Part shown: piece after piece, positions 31,392 to 39,540 of the stretch | Numbering within the stretch: position 1 is the first letter of the stretch | Layout of the letters: each line of letters begins with the position of its first letter | Assembly: GCF_965655635.1 (NCBI RefSeq) | Contig: NZ_CBFHHE010000019.1 | Location: 1-39,540, forward strand | Origin: Nereida sp965655635 | GTDB lineage: Bacteria; Pseudomonadota; Alphaproteobacteria; Rhodobacterales; Rhodobacteraceae | Direction: 5' to 3' | DNA: 39,540 nucleotides | Program-made: the position numbers and the translations under genes | The notes under the pieces: generated by a model | Databases searched by the model: none | What the model saw: the letters and a program-made list of their open reading frames with translations, nothing else | What the model was told of the DNA's origin: nothing

Positions 31392-31875
31392 TGAGATAGC
31401 ATATGTGGGCGCGCGAGGCGGATAAAGGGGCAAATATGCTAGAATTCAATGCAAAAACTACACTCAGCCATCGCGTTTCAGTGCCCAATAGTGAATTGGC
31501 GCTACAATCATTAAATCATTACTAAATAATGGCGCTACCTACCTTCGTCTATCGTGATCCTGGTAAACTTAACATGCGCAGATAGAAGTCCACGAAAAAC
31601 TAGGCTGACCCATATGCTCAGATAGATTGATAAAATTTATGTCACTCTAGTGTCAAAAACTCTAAGTTGCTTTCATCAGTCCTTAATTGCGACAAGCGAT
31701 CAAAAACCTGAAAACGTTTGAGGCAGTTAAAATTAAACCTCAACTGTGATGTAATTTCTGCTAAATTCTCAAAAGCGTACTTATTTTAACAGCAAGACAC
31801 GTTTCGTGACGAACGTTCACAAATGGGTGTGAACGCTCGCACGTTTTCAGAAGCTATAAGCTAACAGATATCTAA
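31392..31875. other. AT-rich intergenic stretch upstream of dnaE and downstream of the permease
   Basis: No gene is supported here. The stretch is visibly more AT-rich than dnaE. It should contain the dnaE promoter, which I cannot place with confidence. It contains a 9-bp direct repeat TGGCGCTAC (31497-31505 and 31530-31538) around an AT-rich core, and the long imperfect inverted repeat at 31805-31843. Confidence 0.5.
31805..31843 (-). terminator. Long imperfect hairpin, possible permease terminator
   Basis: CGTTCAC (31814-31820) and GTGAACG (31829-31835) form a perfect inner stem. An outer stem CGTG/CACG with an interrupted CGA/TCG extends it to 31805-31843. It begins 33 bases after the stop of the minus-strand permease. 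There is no strong T-tract on that strand; TTTT follows on the plus strand. It may be a terminator or a protein-binding palindrome. Confidence 0.4.
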
Positions 31876-33168
31876 TTACACAGCTATAAAGTAGACTACA
31901 CTCACCATAGCAATAGACATGCTACCTATATTTAGGTCAGCCGTTCTACCACTCAGCGCCTTAATTATGACATATGCAATAAAACCCAAAGCAATACCAT
32001 GAGCAATACTATAGGTTAGCGGCATAAGCACTGCCGCCATGACTGCTGGGGCATATTCCGTTACATCATCCCAGTCGATATCCTTAAGGTTACGTAAAAA
32101 ATAAGTTGATATAAAGATAAGGGCGGGTGCAGTAGCAAACGCTGGTACACTCTGAGCAAGCGGCGCCAAGAAAAGACAGGCTGCGAATAGGACCGCTACC
32201 ACCGCGGCAGTAAGTCCTGTTTTGCCACCCTCTTTTATTCCCGCACCACTTTCAATGTAGGAGGTAGTGTTACTAGTCCCAAGTAAAGCGCCTGCTGTTG
32301 TAGCAACTGAATCTGCAACCAGTGCACGATCAATTCCTTCAATCTCACCATTATCATCAACCTTACCTGTAAGGTTCGCCACACTTGTTAGTGTACCTGC
32401 TGTATCCAAGAAATCGACAAACAAAAATGCAAATGCCACACCAATAAAACCTGCTGTAAAGAGGATGCTGAAGTCTAAACTAAATACATGTATTGGACTT
32501 GGGATAGCACCTGCAACGCCGCCCAGTGATGAAATTCCAGACAACCAAGCGATGGCCGAGACTATAAGAATGCCCAATATGATCGCACCGGGCACGTTTC
32601 GCTTATCTAATGTAGCCATGATGACGAAGCCCAAACCCGTTAACAATACGGGCCAACTAGTAACATCGCCGAGACCAACCAAAGTAGCGGGATTGTCCAC
32701 AACCACTCCACCATTTTTCAAACCAATAATAGCCAAGAAAAGTCCGATTCCCGCGCCTACTCCTAACTTCATACTTTTAGGGATGCTATTGATAATATAC
32801 TTGCGTGCCGGCGTCACGCTTAGAACAACAAACACAATTCCAGCTACAAATACGGCTGCCAGTGCCTGCTGAAAAGTATATCCTAGGCCAAAGATTACAC
32901 TGTAGGTAAAAAAGGCATTGAGTCCCATCCCCGGAGCAAGAGCTACTGGCCAGTTCGCCCACAAAGCCATAATCAATGTTCCAACCACAGCTGCAATGAC
33001 AGTAGCGGTAAAAACCCCCCCGAACTCCATGCCAGTTCCTTCAGTCGAAAGAATAGCTGGATTCACAACCGTAATGTAAGCCATCGTTAAGAATGTTGCT
33101 AAACCTGCCATTACTTCTGTTTTGACAGTTGTACCGGCCTTGGTAAGACCGAATAATTTATCTAACAT
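31876..33168 (-). CDS. NCS2/AzgA-type purine (guanine/hypoxanthine) permease
   Basis: This 430-residue, almost wholly hydrophobic protein is a 12-14-helix transporter of the AzgA-like branch of the nucleobase-cation symporter-2 group, importing guanine, hypoxanthine or adenine with protons. Family features include TEVMAGLATFLTMAYITVVN near residues 18-37, VALAPGMGLNAFFTYSVIFG near 75-94, FVDFLDTAGTLTSVANLTG near 248-266 and GTSNTTSYIESGAGIKEGGKTG near 298-320. Its codons use many ATA, TTA and A/T-ending triplets, unlike neighbouring dnaE and the dehydrogenase gene, and AT-rich gene-free stretches flank it. This suggests later acquisition. The exact purine cannot be read from the sequence. Confidence 0.92.
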   Translation of the reverse strand: MLDKLFGLTKAGTTVKTEVMAGLATFLTMAYITVVNPAILSTEGTGMEFGGVFTATVIAAVVGTLIMALWANWPVALAPGMGLNAFFTYSVIFGLGYTFQQALAAVFVAGIVFVVLSVTPARKYIINSIPKSMKLGVGAGIGLFLAIIGLKNGGVVVDNPATLVGLGDVTSWPVLLTGLGFVIMATLDKRNVPGAIILGILIVSAIAWLSGISSLGGVAGAIPSPIHVFSLDFSILFTAGFIGVAFAFLFVDFLDTAGTLTSVANLTGKVDDNGEIEGIDRALVADSVATTAGALLGTSNTTSYIESGAGIKEGGKTGLTAAVVAVLFAACLFLAPLAQSVPAFATAPALIFISTYFLRNLKDIDWDDVTEYAPAVMAAVLMPLTYSIAHGIALGFIAYVIIKALSGRTADLNIGSMSIAMVSVVYFIAV

Positions 33169-33588
33169 GCGCTTTATTGCCTTTTATTGTTGTCCACCGT
33201 AGAAAGCTAGAGGCCTCGCCATACCAACTCAGATCTGTCTTGGATTAATACAAGATGATGAAATGGTCCATAACATTAGTAGATTCATAAATGAAATGGT
33301 TCAAATTTGGGATAATCCGCCCCTTTTCAAAAACCGATAGTCGCACTTTGAAAACGGCTACTAAATGCTTAAAAAGCATCAGCACAAATAACATTGAGTC
33401 AACCTACCGGTTCACCTCGCATTTTTAGTTGGTCGATCAAGACCTCATGAATCCTCAAAAACTTGATGATCTGAAATCTAGTTTGACACTCAATTAGCGC
33501 TACTCACCACAACTGCGCAAATTTCCCGGCGGTCGCCTATGAAATTCTTACTTATCCTTCTCCTAAACGCTAGCAACTATTCGTTATT
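33169..33588. other. AT-rich gene-free stretch upstream of the permease
   Basis: This 420-base region precedes the permease start and follows the dehydrogenase stop. No gene is supported. It holds a small hairpin ATGCTT-AAA-AAGCAT (33365-33379) and a repeated ATGAAATGGT about 35 bases apart (near 33258 and 33291). The last ~80 bases before the permease contain GAGGCCTC and other complementary segments that could fold. I could not match this leader to a known riboswitch. Confidence 0.45.
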
Positions 33589-36087
33589 TTATCCGTCGAC
33601 CCGAATGGTGGCGTTTTTCGGATCATAGGGACTGTCTTCAACGATGGTCGCGTCCCAAAGCTGATCGAACATTTTGACCTTTAGCACAGTACCAACCTCA
33701 GCGTGCTCTGGCTTGACGTAGCCCATGCCGATCGACTTGCCGAAATGAACGGAATATCCGCCCGAGGTCAAACGCCCAACACGCAGATCACCGGCATAAA
33801 GCGCCTCGCGGCCCCACGGGTCAGCATCGTCTGGCCCATCGATAAGGAAGGTAACGCATTTGCTGCGCACACCGGTTTTGACCAAAGCGTCTTTGCCAAA
33901 GAACTCTTTCTCAAGGTCGATGAACCGAGGCAAGTCAGCCTCAAGCGGGGTCGCATCGCGGCCAAGCTCGTTGCCAAAGGCGCGGTAGGATTTCTCCTGA
34001 CGAAGCCAGTTCTGAGCGCGCCCACCAACCATCTTAAGGCCGTGCTTTTCACCGGCTTTCTCAAGCAGATCAAACAAGTGGTTTTGCATTTCAATTGGGT
34101 GGTGCAATTCCCAACCCAGCTCACCTGTGTAGGCCACACGGATTGCCATCACCGGCACCATGCCAAGCTCAATATGCTTCATGCTAAGCCACGGAAAGCG
34201 CTTGTTGCACAGTGCTGTTTCAGGGTCAGCGTCTTTGATAATCTCTTTCAAAAGATCACGGGACTTCGGGCCCGCCAAAGCCAAAACTCCGTATTTCGTG
34301 GTGACATCATTGATCGCCACATATCCAACCTCGGGCATTTTATCCTCGGCGGCTTTGCGCAAGTAATCACTGTCGTAATCTGTCCAAGCACCCGCACTAA
34401 CCAGATAGTAGTGATCCTCAGCCATACGAACGATGGTGTATTCGGTCCGCGTCGTGCCGTGACTTGTCAGGGCATATGTCAGGTTGATCCGACCAACGCG
34501 CGGCAGCTTGTTACAAGTAAACCAATCAAGGAAAGCAGTCGCACCGGGGCCCTTAACTTCGTGCTTGGTAAACGCCGATGCATCCAGAAGGCCTACGCCA
34601 TTGCGCACGGCATTCGCTTCTTCAACTGCGTATTTCCACCAACCGCCGCGGCGAAAGCTGCGTGACGCTTGATCGTCAAAGCCACCTTCGTCGGGTGTCG
34701 GGCCAAAATAGTTCGGACGCTCAAAACCATTCACAACACCAAACTGTGCACCGCGCGCGGCCATCCGGTCATAACACGGAGCGGTACGCAGCGGACGGGC
34801 AACTTCGCGTTCTTCGTCGGGGTGGTGCAAAATGTAGACATGCTCATAGCTTTCTTCATTCTTGCGCGCCGCATATTCTGTAGTCATCCAGCTGCCGTAG
34901 CGTTTTGGATCAAGTGAGGCCATGTCGATCTCGGCCTCGCCCTCAACCATCATTTGCGCCATGTAATGACCCGTGCCGCCAGCAGCAGTAATGCCAAAGC
35001 TGAACCCTTCAGCCAGCCACATGTTACGCAGCCCCGGTGCAGGACCAACCAGCGGATTGCCATCTGGTGTATAGCAAATCGGGCCGTTGAAATCATCCTT
35101 TAGGCCGACTTCTTCGCTGGACGGAATACGGTGGATGAAGCTCATGTATTCTTCTTCAATCCGCTCAAGATCGAGTGGGAATAGATCGGCGCGGAAGCTA
35201 TCTGGCACGCCAAACTCGAAACGTGCTGGTGCGTTGCGCTCATATGGCCCTAAAATCCAACCGCCACGCTCTTCGCGGACGTACCATTTGGCATCTGCAT
35301 CGCGCAGAACAGGGTGTTCTGGATTGTTTTTGCGCCACTCAACCAACATCGAATCGGGCTCGGTTACAATAAATTGGTGCTCAACAGGGATCGCCGGAAT
35401 TTTGATACCCAACAGCTTTGCGGTGCGTTGCGCGTGGTTGCCAGTGGCCGTCACAACGTGCTCGGCGTGGATGACCATTGTTTCATCGGTTGAGATCAAA
35501 TTGCCGCCTTTGTCAGCGGTGCGCATGCAGGTCACCTCCCACTCGTGACCGTTCCAATGATAGCTGTCGACCTGCCATTTCCGTTCAATCGTCACACCGT
35601 GTTGCCGCGCGCCTTTGGCCATCGCCATGGTGACGTCCGCGGGGTTAATGTAACCATCAGTCGGGTGATAAATCGCGCCAACAAGGTCCTCGGTGCGCAC
35701 CAGAGGGAACCGCTCTCTGATCTGATCGGGGCTCATCCATTCGTAGGGCACACCGCAGGTCTCTGCGGTGCTGGCGTAAAGCATATACTCGTCCATACGC
35801 TCTTTAAATTGCGCCATCCGCAAGTTACCGCACACCGAAAAACCCGCATTTAGGCCGGTCTCTTCCTCGAGGGTTTTGTAAAACTTGATGGAATAGTCGT
35901 GAATATGGGTGGTGGCATATGACATGTTGAAATACGGCAACAAGCCCGCTGCGTGCCAAGTTGAACCGGATGTCAGCTCGTCCCGCTCAAGCAAAAGCGT
36001 GTCCCACCCCGCCTTACCCAAATGATAAGCGATAGACGTGCCAACGGCGCCGCCTCCAACAACAAGTGCTTTGACGTGGGTTTTCAT
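33589..36087 (-). CDS. FAD-dependent dehydrogenase with GcvT domain (dimethylglycine/sarcosine dehydrogenase family)
   Basis: Members oxidatively demethylate N-methylglycines and pass the methylene group to tetrahydrofolate bound by the GcvT domain. The 832-residue protein starts at the ATG at 36087 behind an AAGGAGG Shine-Dalgarno. The N-terminal FAD domain has ALVVGGGAVGTSIAYHLGKA (residues 7-26) and GSTWHAAGLL, where the histidine is the usual covalent flavin site. The C-terminal half is GcvT-like (VGLLDASAFTKHEVKGPGA, VAYTGELGWELHHPIEM and the final GcvT_C barrel). Roseobacters use such enzymes to degrade choline, glycine betaine and related methylamines. The exact substrate is not certain. 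Confidence 0.88.
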   Translation of the reverse strand: MKTHVKALVVGGGAVGTSIAYHLGKAGWDTLLLERDELTSGSTWHAAGLLPYFNMSYATTHIHDYSIKFYKTLEEETGLNAGFSVCGNLRMAQFKERMDEYMLYASTAETCGVPYEWMSPDQIRERFPLVRTEDLVGAIYHPTDGYINPADVTMAMAKGARQHGVTIERKWQVDSYHWNGHEWEVTCMRTADKGGNLISTDETMVIHAEHVVTATGNHAQRTAKLLGIKIPAIPVEHQFIVTEPDSMLVEWRKNNPEHPVLRDADAKWYVREERGGWILGPYERNAPARFEFGVPDSFRADLFPLDLERIEEEYMSFIHRIPSSEEVGLKDDFNGPICYTPDGNPLVGPAPGLRNMWLAEGFSFGITAAGGTGHYMAQMMVEGEAEIDMASLDPKRYGSWMTTEYAARKNEESYEHVYILHHPDEEREVARPLRTAPCYDRMAARGAQFGVVNGFERPNYFGPTPDEGGFDDQASRSFRRGGWWKYAVEEANAVRNGVGLLDASAFTKHEVKGPGATAFLDWFTCNKLPRVGRINLTYALTSHGTTRTEYTIVRMAEDHYYLVSAGAWTDYDSDYLRKAAEDKMPEVGYVAINDVTTKYGVLALAGPKSRDLLKEIIKDADPETALCNKRFPWLSMKHIELGMVPVMAIRVAYTGELGWELHHPIEMQNHLFDLLEKAGEKHGLKMVGGRAQNWLRQEKSYRAFGNELGRDATPLEADLPRFIDLEKEFFGKDALVKTGVRSKCVTFLIDGPDDADPWGREALYAGDLRVGRLTSGGYSVHFGKSIGMGYVKPEHAEVGTVLKVKMFDQLWDATIVEDSPYDPKNATIRVDG

Positions 36088-36226
36088 ATGTCCGACCTCC
36101 TTGGACGTGTCTTGCAATTACCTTCGCCCATCTAATGCGAACGCGGCGCAATCCAGCCGACCGAACACGCGCCAAAACCGACCTGCCCTACATCAGCAAG
36201 ACACACCAGACGCCGCAAAACGGCCA

Positions 36227-37213
36227 TTACAAGCTAGACGGAATCACCATATCCGGGGGACGGAACCCATCCGCATGGGTGGAAATATTGAGCATCACGC
36301 GCGCGCCCATTTCCTCGCGGCCTTCCACTGTGGCGGACGCCATATGGGGCAACAAAACAACGTTCTTAAGCGCACGAAGGCGTGGGTTCGGCTTAGCGCC
36401 ACCCTCGTAGACATCAAGGCCCGCACCCGCAATCTCACCCGACCGAAGCATCCGCGTGAGGGCGTTCTCATCAATCACATCACCGCGTGAGGTGTTCACA
36501 ATAACCGCACTGGGTTTCATCAACGCCAAACGCCGCGCATTCATAATGTGGTAGGTGCTCGGGGTGTGTGGACAGTGAATGGTCAAAATATCGACCTGCG
36601 CCAACATCTGGTTGAGACTGCTCCAATACTTTGCGCCAAGATCGGCTTCAGTCTCGGGGCGCAGACAATTACGGTTGTGATAGTGCACCTGCATCCCGAA
36701 CGCGCGGGCACGTCGCGCAACGGCCTGCCCAATACGGCCCATGCCCAAAATACCAAGGGAGCGGCCGCCAATTTTGCCACCTAACAGTGCAGTAGGCGAC
36801 CAACCGTCCCAATCACCGGTCTGCATGACTGACAAACCCTCGGGGATGCGGCGCGTCACAGATAGCATCAGCGCCAGCGTCATATCCGCAGTGTCTTCCG
36901 CCCCCACGCCTGGGGTATTGCTGACCATAATTCCGTTTGCATGGGCCGCATTTACGTCAATGTGATCCGTCCCTGCGCCGTAATTTGCCACCAGCTTCAA
37001 ACGTTCGCCGGCCTGTTCAAAAACCGCAGCATCAAGACGGTCATTCACTGTTGGAACCAAAACATCAACGTCTTGCATCGCTGCAATCAGTTCATCGCGG
37101 CTCATCGGTGCATCGCTGTCGCGCAGTGTTACGTCGAACAACTCTGCCATGCGGTGTTCCACGGCTGCGGGCAACCGTCGCGTAACGACAACACTCAACC
37201 GTTTTCGTGACAT
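36227..37213 (-). CDS. D-2-hydroxyacid dehydrogenase (glyoxylate/hydroxypyruvate reductase-like)
   Basis: This NAD(P)-dependent enzyme probably reduces glyoxylate or hydroxypyruvate. The 328-residue protein has the family layout. The substrate loop is ANYGAGTDHIDV (77-88), the Rossmann motif is LGILGMGRIG (153-162), catalytic Arg243 is in NTSRGDVIDE, Glu270 is in GLDVYE and His290 is in LPHMASATVE. It lies upstream of the GcvT-type dehydrogenase on the same strand, 139 bases away, so both might serve C1/C2 metabolism. Substrate preference is inferred from the family. Confidence 0.9.
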   Translation of the reverse strand: MSRKRLSVVVTRRLPAAVEHRMAELFDVTLRDSDAPMSRDELIAAMQDVDVLVPTVNDRLDAAVFEQAGERLKLVANYGAGTDHIDVNAAHANGIMVSNTPGVGAEDTADMTLALMLSVTRRIPEGLSVMQTGDWDGWSPTALLGGKIGGRSLGILGMGRIGQAVARRARAFGMQVHYHNRNCLRPETEADLGAKYWSSLNQMLAQVDILTIHCPHTPSTYHIMNARRLALMKPSAVIVNTSRGDVIDENALTRMLRSGEIAGAGLDVYEGGAKPNPRLRALKNVVLLPHMASATVEGREEMGARVMLNISTHADGFRPPDMVIPSSL

Positions 37214-37354
37214 CGACCAAATCTCCCACTTTGCCCAGACACCGCTTTCACCCTAGAGTGCAGTCAGAGCAAGCAAGGCACAAGACCTTGAATTTCACCA
37301 ATCCATTTTCGGCATGCACCCCGCCGAAACAGATAAGCGCACAGGCCGTAGATA

Positions 37355-37852
37355 ATGAAGTCAGTTTTGCTGATCACAGCACTTCTTTTGTCCATTCAAC
37401 TGGCAGGTCAAACTGCGCGTGCAGACGTGGGCCCTGTCACGGGTCTTCCCATGCCGCGCTTTGTGTCGCTGAAGGCGAGTGAAGCAAATGTGCGCCGTGG
37501 TCCGTCCAAAACGCACCGCATTGATTGGATTTTCAAGCGCCGCGATATGCCGCTCCGTGTGATCGCAGAACACGGCCATTGGCGCCGTGTAGAAGACCGC
37601 GACGGCGTTGGCGGTTGGCTGCACTACTCACTTATTTCCGGCGTCAGAACTATCATCATTGACGAAGACGCTGTTGAGCTGCGTCGCAAACCAATGACCG
37701 ATGCACCCGTTGCCGCGATGCTTGAGCGCGGCGTCGTGGCACGGCTTAATGAATGCACTACGGACTGGTGTTCGATGCGGGCAGATGGCTACCGCGGTTG
37801 GGCACCGAAATCATCATTCTGGGGCGTAGAGCGCGCCGAGATCATAGACTAA
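37355..37852 (+). CDS. Secreted protein with two bacterial SH3-like repeats
   Basis: The 165-residue precursor has a signal peptide (residues 1-23, cleavage near ARA). Two SH3-type units follow. The first is near 40-96 (ASEANVRRGPSKTHRIDWIF, then WRRVEDRDGVGGWLHYSLIS). The second is near 105-160 (AVELRRKPMTDAPVAAMLER, then WCSMRADGYRGWAPKSSFWG). Such proteins sit in the periplasm and may bind peptidoglycan. It is common as a single gene in Rhodobacterales, divergent here from the hydroxyacid dehydrogenase. Confidence 0.85.
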   Translation: MKSVLLITALLLSIQLAGQTARADVGPVTGLPMPRFVSLKASEANVRRGPSKTHRIDWIFKRRDMPLRVIAEHGHWRRVEDRDGVGGWLHYSLISGVRTIIIDEDAVELRRKPMTDAPVAAMLERGVVARLNECTTDWCSMRADGYRGWAPKSSFWGVERAEIID

Positions 37853-37862
37853 CGCGCAGCGC

Positions 37863-39389
37863 TTAAATCACCTCACCACGGTCCAGCTTTGCCAATACAT
37901 CTGCGGCATCTGACAGCATAGTGTCGCGCCGTTCTTCGTCCATACGCTCCCACACGCGGTACATTTGGCCCATGCGCGGATTGCTGCGAAACCGTTCTTC
38001 ATGGCGGATCAAAAAGTCCCAATAAAGCACGTTAAACGGACAGGCCGCTTCACCGGTTTTTGCGGTAACTTTATAATGACAGCCTTTACAGTAATCGCTC
38101 ATCTTGTTGATGTAAGAACCGCTTGAAACATATGGCTTACTTGCGATGATTCCTCCGTCCGCAAATTGCGACATCCCAATCACATTGGGCGCCTCAACCC
38201 ATTCGTAAGCATCGGCATAAACAGCAAGATACCACTCATGGACCTGATGGGGATCGATGCCCGCGAGCAAGGCAAAATTCCCCGTGACCATAAGGCGTTG
38301 AATATGGTGCGCATAAGCGTCCCGCCCTGTTTGCTCGACCGCTTTTGACACGCACCGCATGCGGGTTTCACCACCCCAATAAAACTCAGGCAGCGCGCGC
38401 GAGTGCTCAAGATAGTTGCGCGACGTGTACGAAGGGCCTTCCAGAAAATAGATGCCGCGCACATATTCGCGCCACCCCAGAATCTGGCGAATAAACCCTT
38501 CAACCGCATTGATTGGCGCATCACCATCCGTAAATGCCTGCTCAGCCGCGCGACAGATTTCAAGCGGGGTCAGCAAGCCCGCGTTCAAATAAAACGAGAT
38601 CAGCCCGTGATACAAAAATGGCTCATCGCTCATCATCGCGTCTTGAAAATCACCGAACTTTGGCAAACCGAGCGCTATGAAGTGATGAAGCTGCTGCAGC
38701 GCCTGGTCACGGGTGACCGCAAACCAAAACGGCTCAAGATCGCCGAAATGATTATCAAAGCGCGATTTCACCAACGCCAAGACATCCGCCGTGATTTCAT
38801 CAGGCTCAAACCGTAACGGCCCATCAAACTTCACTTCATCAGGGGCGGGCTTGCGGTTATCGTGATCAAAATTCCACTTGCCGTCGACAGGTTTGTCACC
38901 TTCCATCAACAGCCCCGTTTCACGGCGCATTTCGCGGTAGAAATACTCCATCCGCAGCTGCTTGCGTCCCTCGGCCCAATCCTCGAAACGCTTGTGCGAA
39001 GCAATGAACCGCGTGTCAGGCAAAACGGTCACTTCAAGCGGCACGTCCTCAAGGGCGTTGATCAAACGCCACTCGCCACACTCAGTGCTAAGAACGCGGC
39101 TTGCGCCGGTATCAGAGGCCGCGCGCAGCAACTCCCCTACGATCGAACCTGTGTTCTCAGCATCATCAAGCGCAGTGTAACGAACAGTCCAACCCGCCTC
39201 GCGCAACTCATGAGCGAAATGGCGCATCACACTGAACAGAAATGCGATTTTCTTGGGGTGGTGGCGCACATAACTCGCCTCGTCGGCCACCTCGGCCATA
39301 ACGATGACATCATCTGCTTTATCCGCGTGTTCAAGGGCGGAAAGCGTGTGCGTCAACTGATCTGCCAGAACAAGAACGAGGTTTACCAT
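37863..39389 (-). CDS. FeS-type bacterial cryptochrome/photolyase (PhrB-like)
   Basis: The family includes Agrobacterium PhrB, a (6-4) photolyase with FAD, a lumazine antenna and a [4Fe-4S] cluster. The protein is 508 residues from the ATG at 39389. The four cluster cysteines are at residues 346 (MRCVSKAVEQ), 434 and 437 (DYCKGCHYK) and 450 (AACPFN), a spacing that matches PhrB. The conserved HHIQRLMVTGNFALLAGIDP and ADAYEWVEAPNVIGMSQF blocks are present. Its ATG overlaps the end of the upstream short-chain dehydrogenase gene by seven bases, suggesting an operon. Confidence 0.94.
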   Translation of the reverse strand: MVNLVLVLADQLTHTLSALEHADKADDVIVMAEVADEASYVRHHPKKIAFLFSVMRHFAHELREAGWTVRYTALDDAENTGSIVGELLRAASDTGASRVLSTECGEWRLINALEDVPLEVTVLPDTRFIASHKRFEDWAEGRKQLRMEYFYREMRRETGLLMEGDKPVDGKWNFDHDNRKPAPDEVKFDGPLRFEPDEITADVLALVKSRFDNHFGDLEPFWFAVTRDQALQQLHHFIALGLPKFGDFQDAMMSDEPFLYHGLISFYLNAGLLTPLEICRAAEQAFTDGDAPINAVEGFIRQILGWREYVRGIYFLEGPSYTSRNYLEHSRALPEFYWGGETRMRCVSKAVEQTGRDAYAHHIQRLMVTGNFALLAGIDPHQVHEWYLAVYADAYEWVEAPNVIGMSQFADGGIIASKPYVSSGSYINKMSDYCKGCHYKVTAKTGEAACPFNVLYWDFLIRHEERFRSNPRMGQMYRVWERMDEERRDTMLSDAADVLAKLDRGEVI

Positions 39390-39540
39390 GGCACTACTTC
39401 TCCGGCCCAATCGAAAAATTTGCCCGTCCGTGCGGGGCTAAGCTCATCCAGAACGGTGGCTATGTTTGATGCGGCCTCAGCTGGCGGTACTGTTGCGTGC
39501 CGGCCTGCGTATTTGGCGGTAAACGGCGTGGCCACAGTGC
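39383..39540 (-). CDS. C-terminal fragment of a short-chain dehydrogenase/reductase, cut by right edge
   Basis: The last 51 codons of a minus-strand gene are visible. They have an ATPFTAKYAGRHATVPPAEA segment and a final TGKFFDWAGEVVPW before TAA. This ending (spaced Pro/Glu-Ala helix, then G-x-F-x-x-x-x-G-x-x-x-P-W) is typical of SDR enzymes of the CsgA/C-factor type. The gene start lies beyond the window. It overlaps the photolyase start by seven bases. Confidence 0.7.
   Translation of the reverse strand, partial: TVATPFTAKYAGRHATVPPAEAASNIATVLDELSPARTGKFFDWAGEVVPW

Noticed and set aside
31497..31538. 9-bp direct repeat TGGCGCTAC as a target-site duplication
   Set aside because: Only 24 bases lie between the copies and no mobile-element sequence is present.
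33169..33260. Possible purine or preQ1-type riboswitch in the permease leader
   Set aside because: A CTAGC-like loop and short complementary segments are present, but I cannot form the conserved stems of any class I know.
33703..34665. Long open frame opposite the GcvT-type dehydrogenase
   Set aside because: Antisense to a conserved gene and lacking any recognisable domain.

Overview
The window looks like a chromosomal segment of a marine alphaproteobacterium of the Rhodobacterales (Roseobacter-like) group. The signs are a hisS-hisZ-hisG operon using the short HisG, a B12-dependent ribonucleotide reductase, an FAD/GcvT-type dimethylglycine or sarcosine dehydrogenase homologue, a DUF1489 gene and an FeS-type bacterial photolyase. 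I assigned this from gene content and remembered protein families; no search was run.

Bases 1-21341 form a flagellar locus. The minus strand carries flgB-flgC-flgD-flgE (flgE runs off the left edge and is very large). Divergent from it is a two-gene unit of unknown function (4397-5548). Next come flhA-flhF-flhG-fliA on the minus strand and, divergently, flgP-flgT-flgA-flgM-flgN-like and a DUF2802-like membrane protein. A minus-strand pair follows: a secreted Sel1-repeat protein and a small protein with a nitrile-hydratase-leader-like pattern. The rest is a receiver-less sigma-54 activator, fliD, a motA-motB pair resembling PomA/PomB, and a secreted DUF1566 protein. I see five sigma-54 (-24/-12) promoters with exact GG-N10-GC spacing. 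One drives flgBCDE and one drives the divergent unknown unit, and these two share a single palindromic -12 element. The others precede flhAFG-fliA, flgP and the DUF1566 gene. Together with the activator and the FliA/FlgM pair this implies a sigma-54 then sigma-28 hierarchy, as in polar flagella of gammaproteobacteria and the fla1 system of Rhodobacter sphaeroides. The PomAB-like stator, FlgP, FlgT and a MotX-like candidate suggest a reinforced, possibly sodium-driven motor.

Bases 21342-31391 are housekeeping: nrdJ with a clear terminator, a DUF1489 gene, hisG-hisZ-hisS, slyX and dnaE. Bases 31392-33588 are visibly more AT-rich and hold a purine permease of the NCS2/AzgA type between two gene-free stretches of over 400 bases, possibly an acquired segment.

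Bases 33589-39540 hold a GcvT-type FAD dehydrogenase, a D-2-hydroxyacid dehydrogenase, a secreted SH3-repeat protein, an FeS photolyase and the C-terminal end of a short-chain dehydrogenase cut by the right edge. No tRNA, rRNA, CRISPR array, insertion sequence or integrase was recognised.
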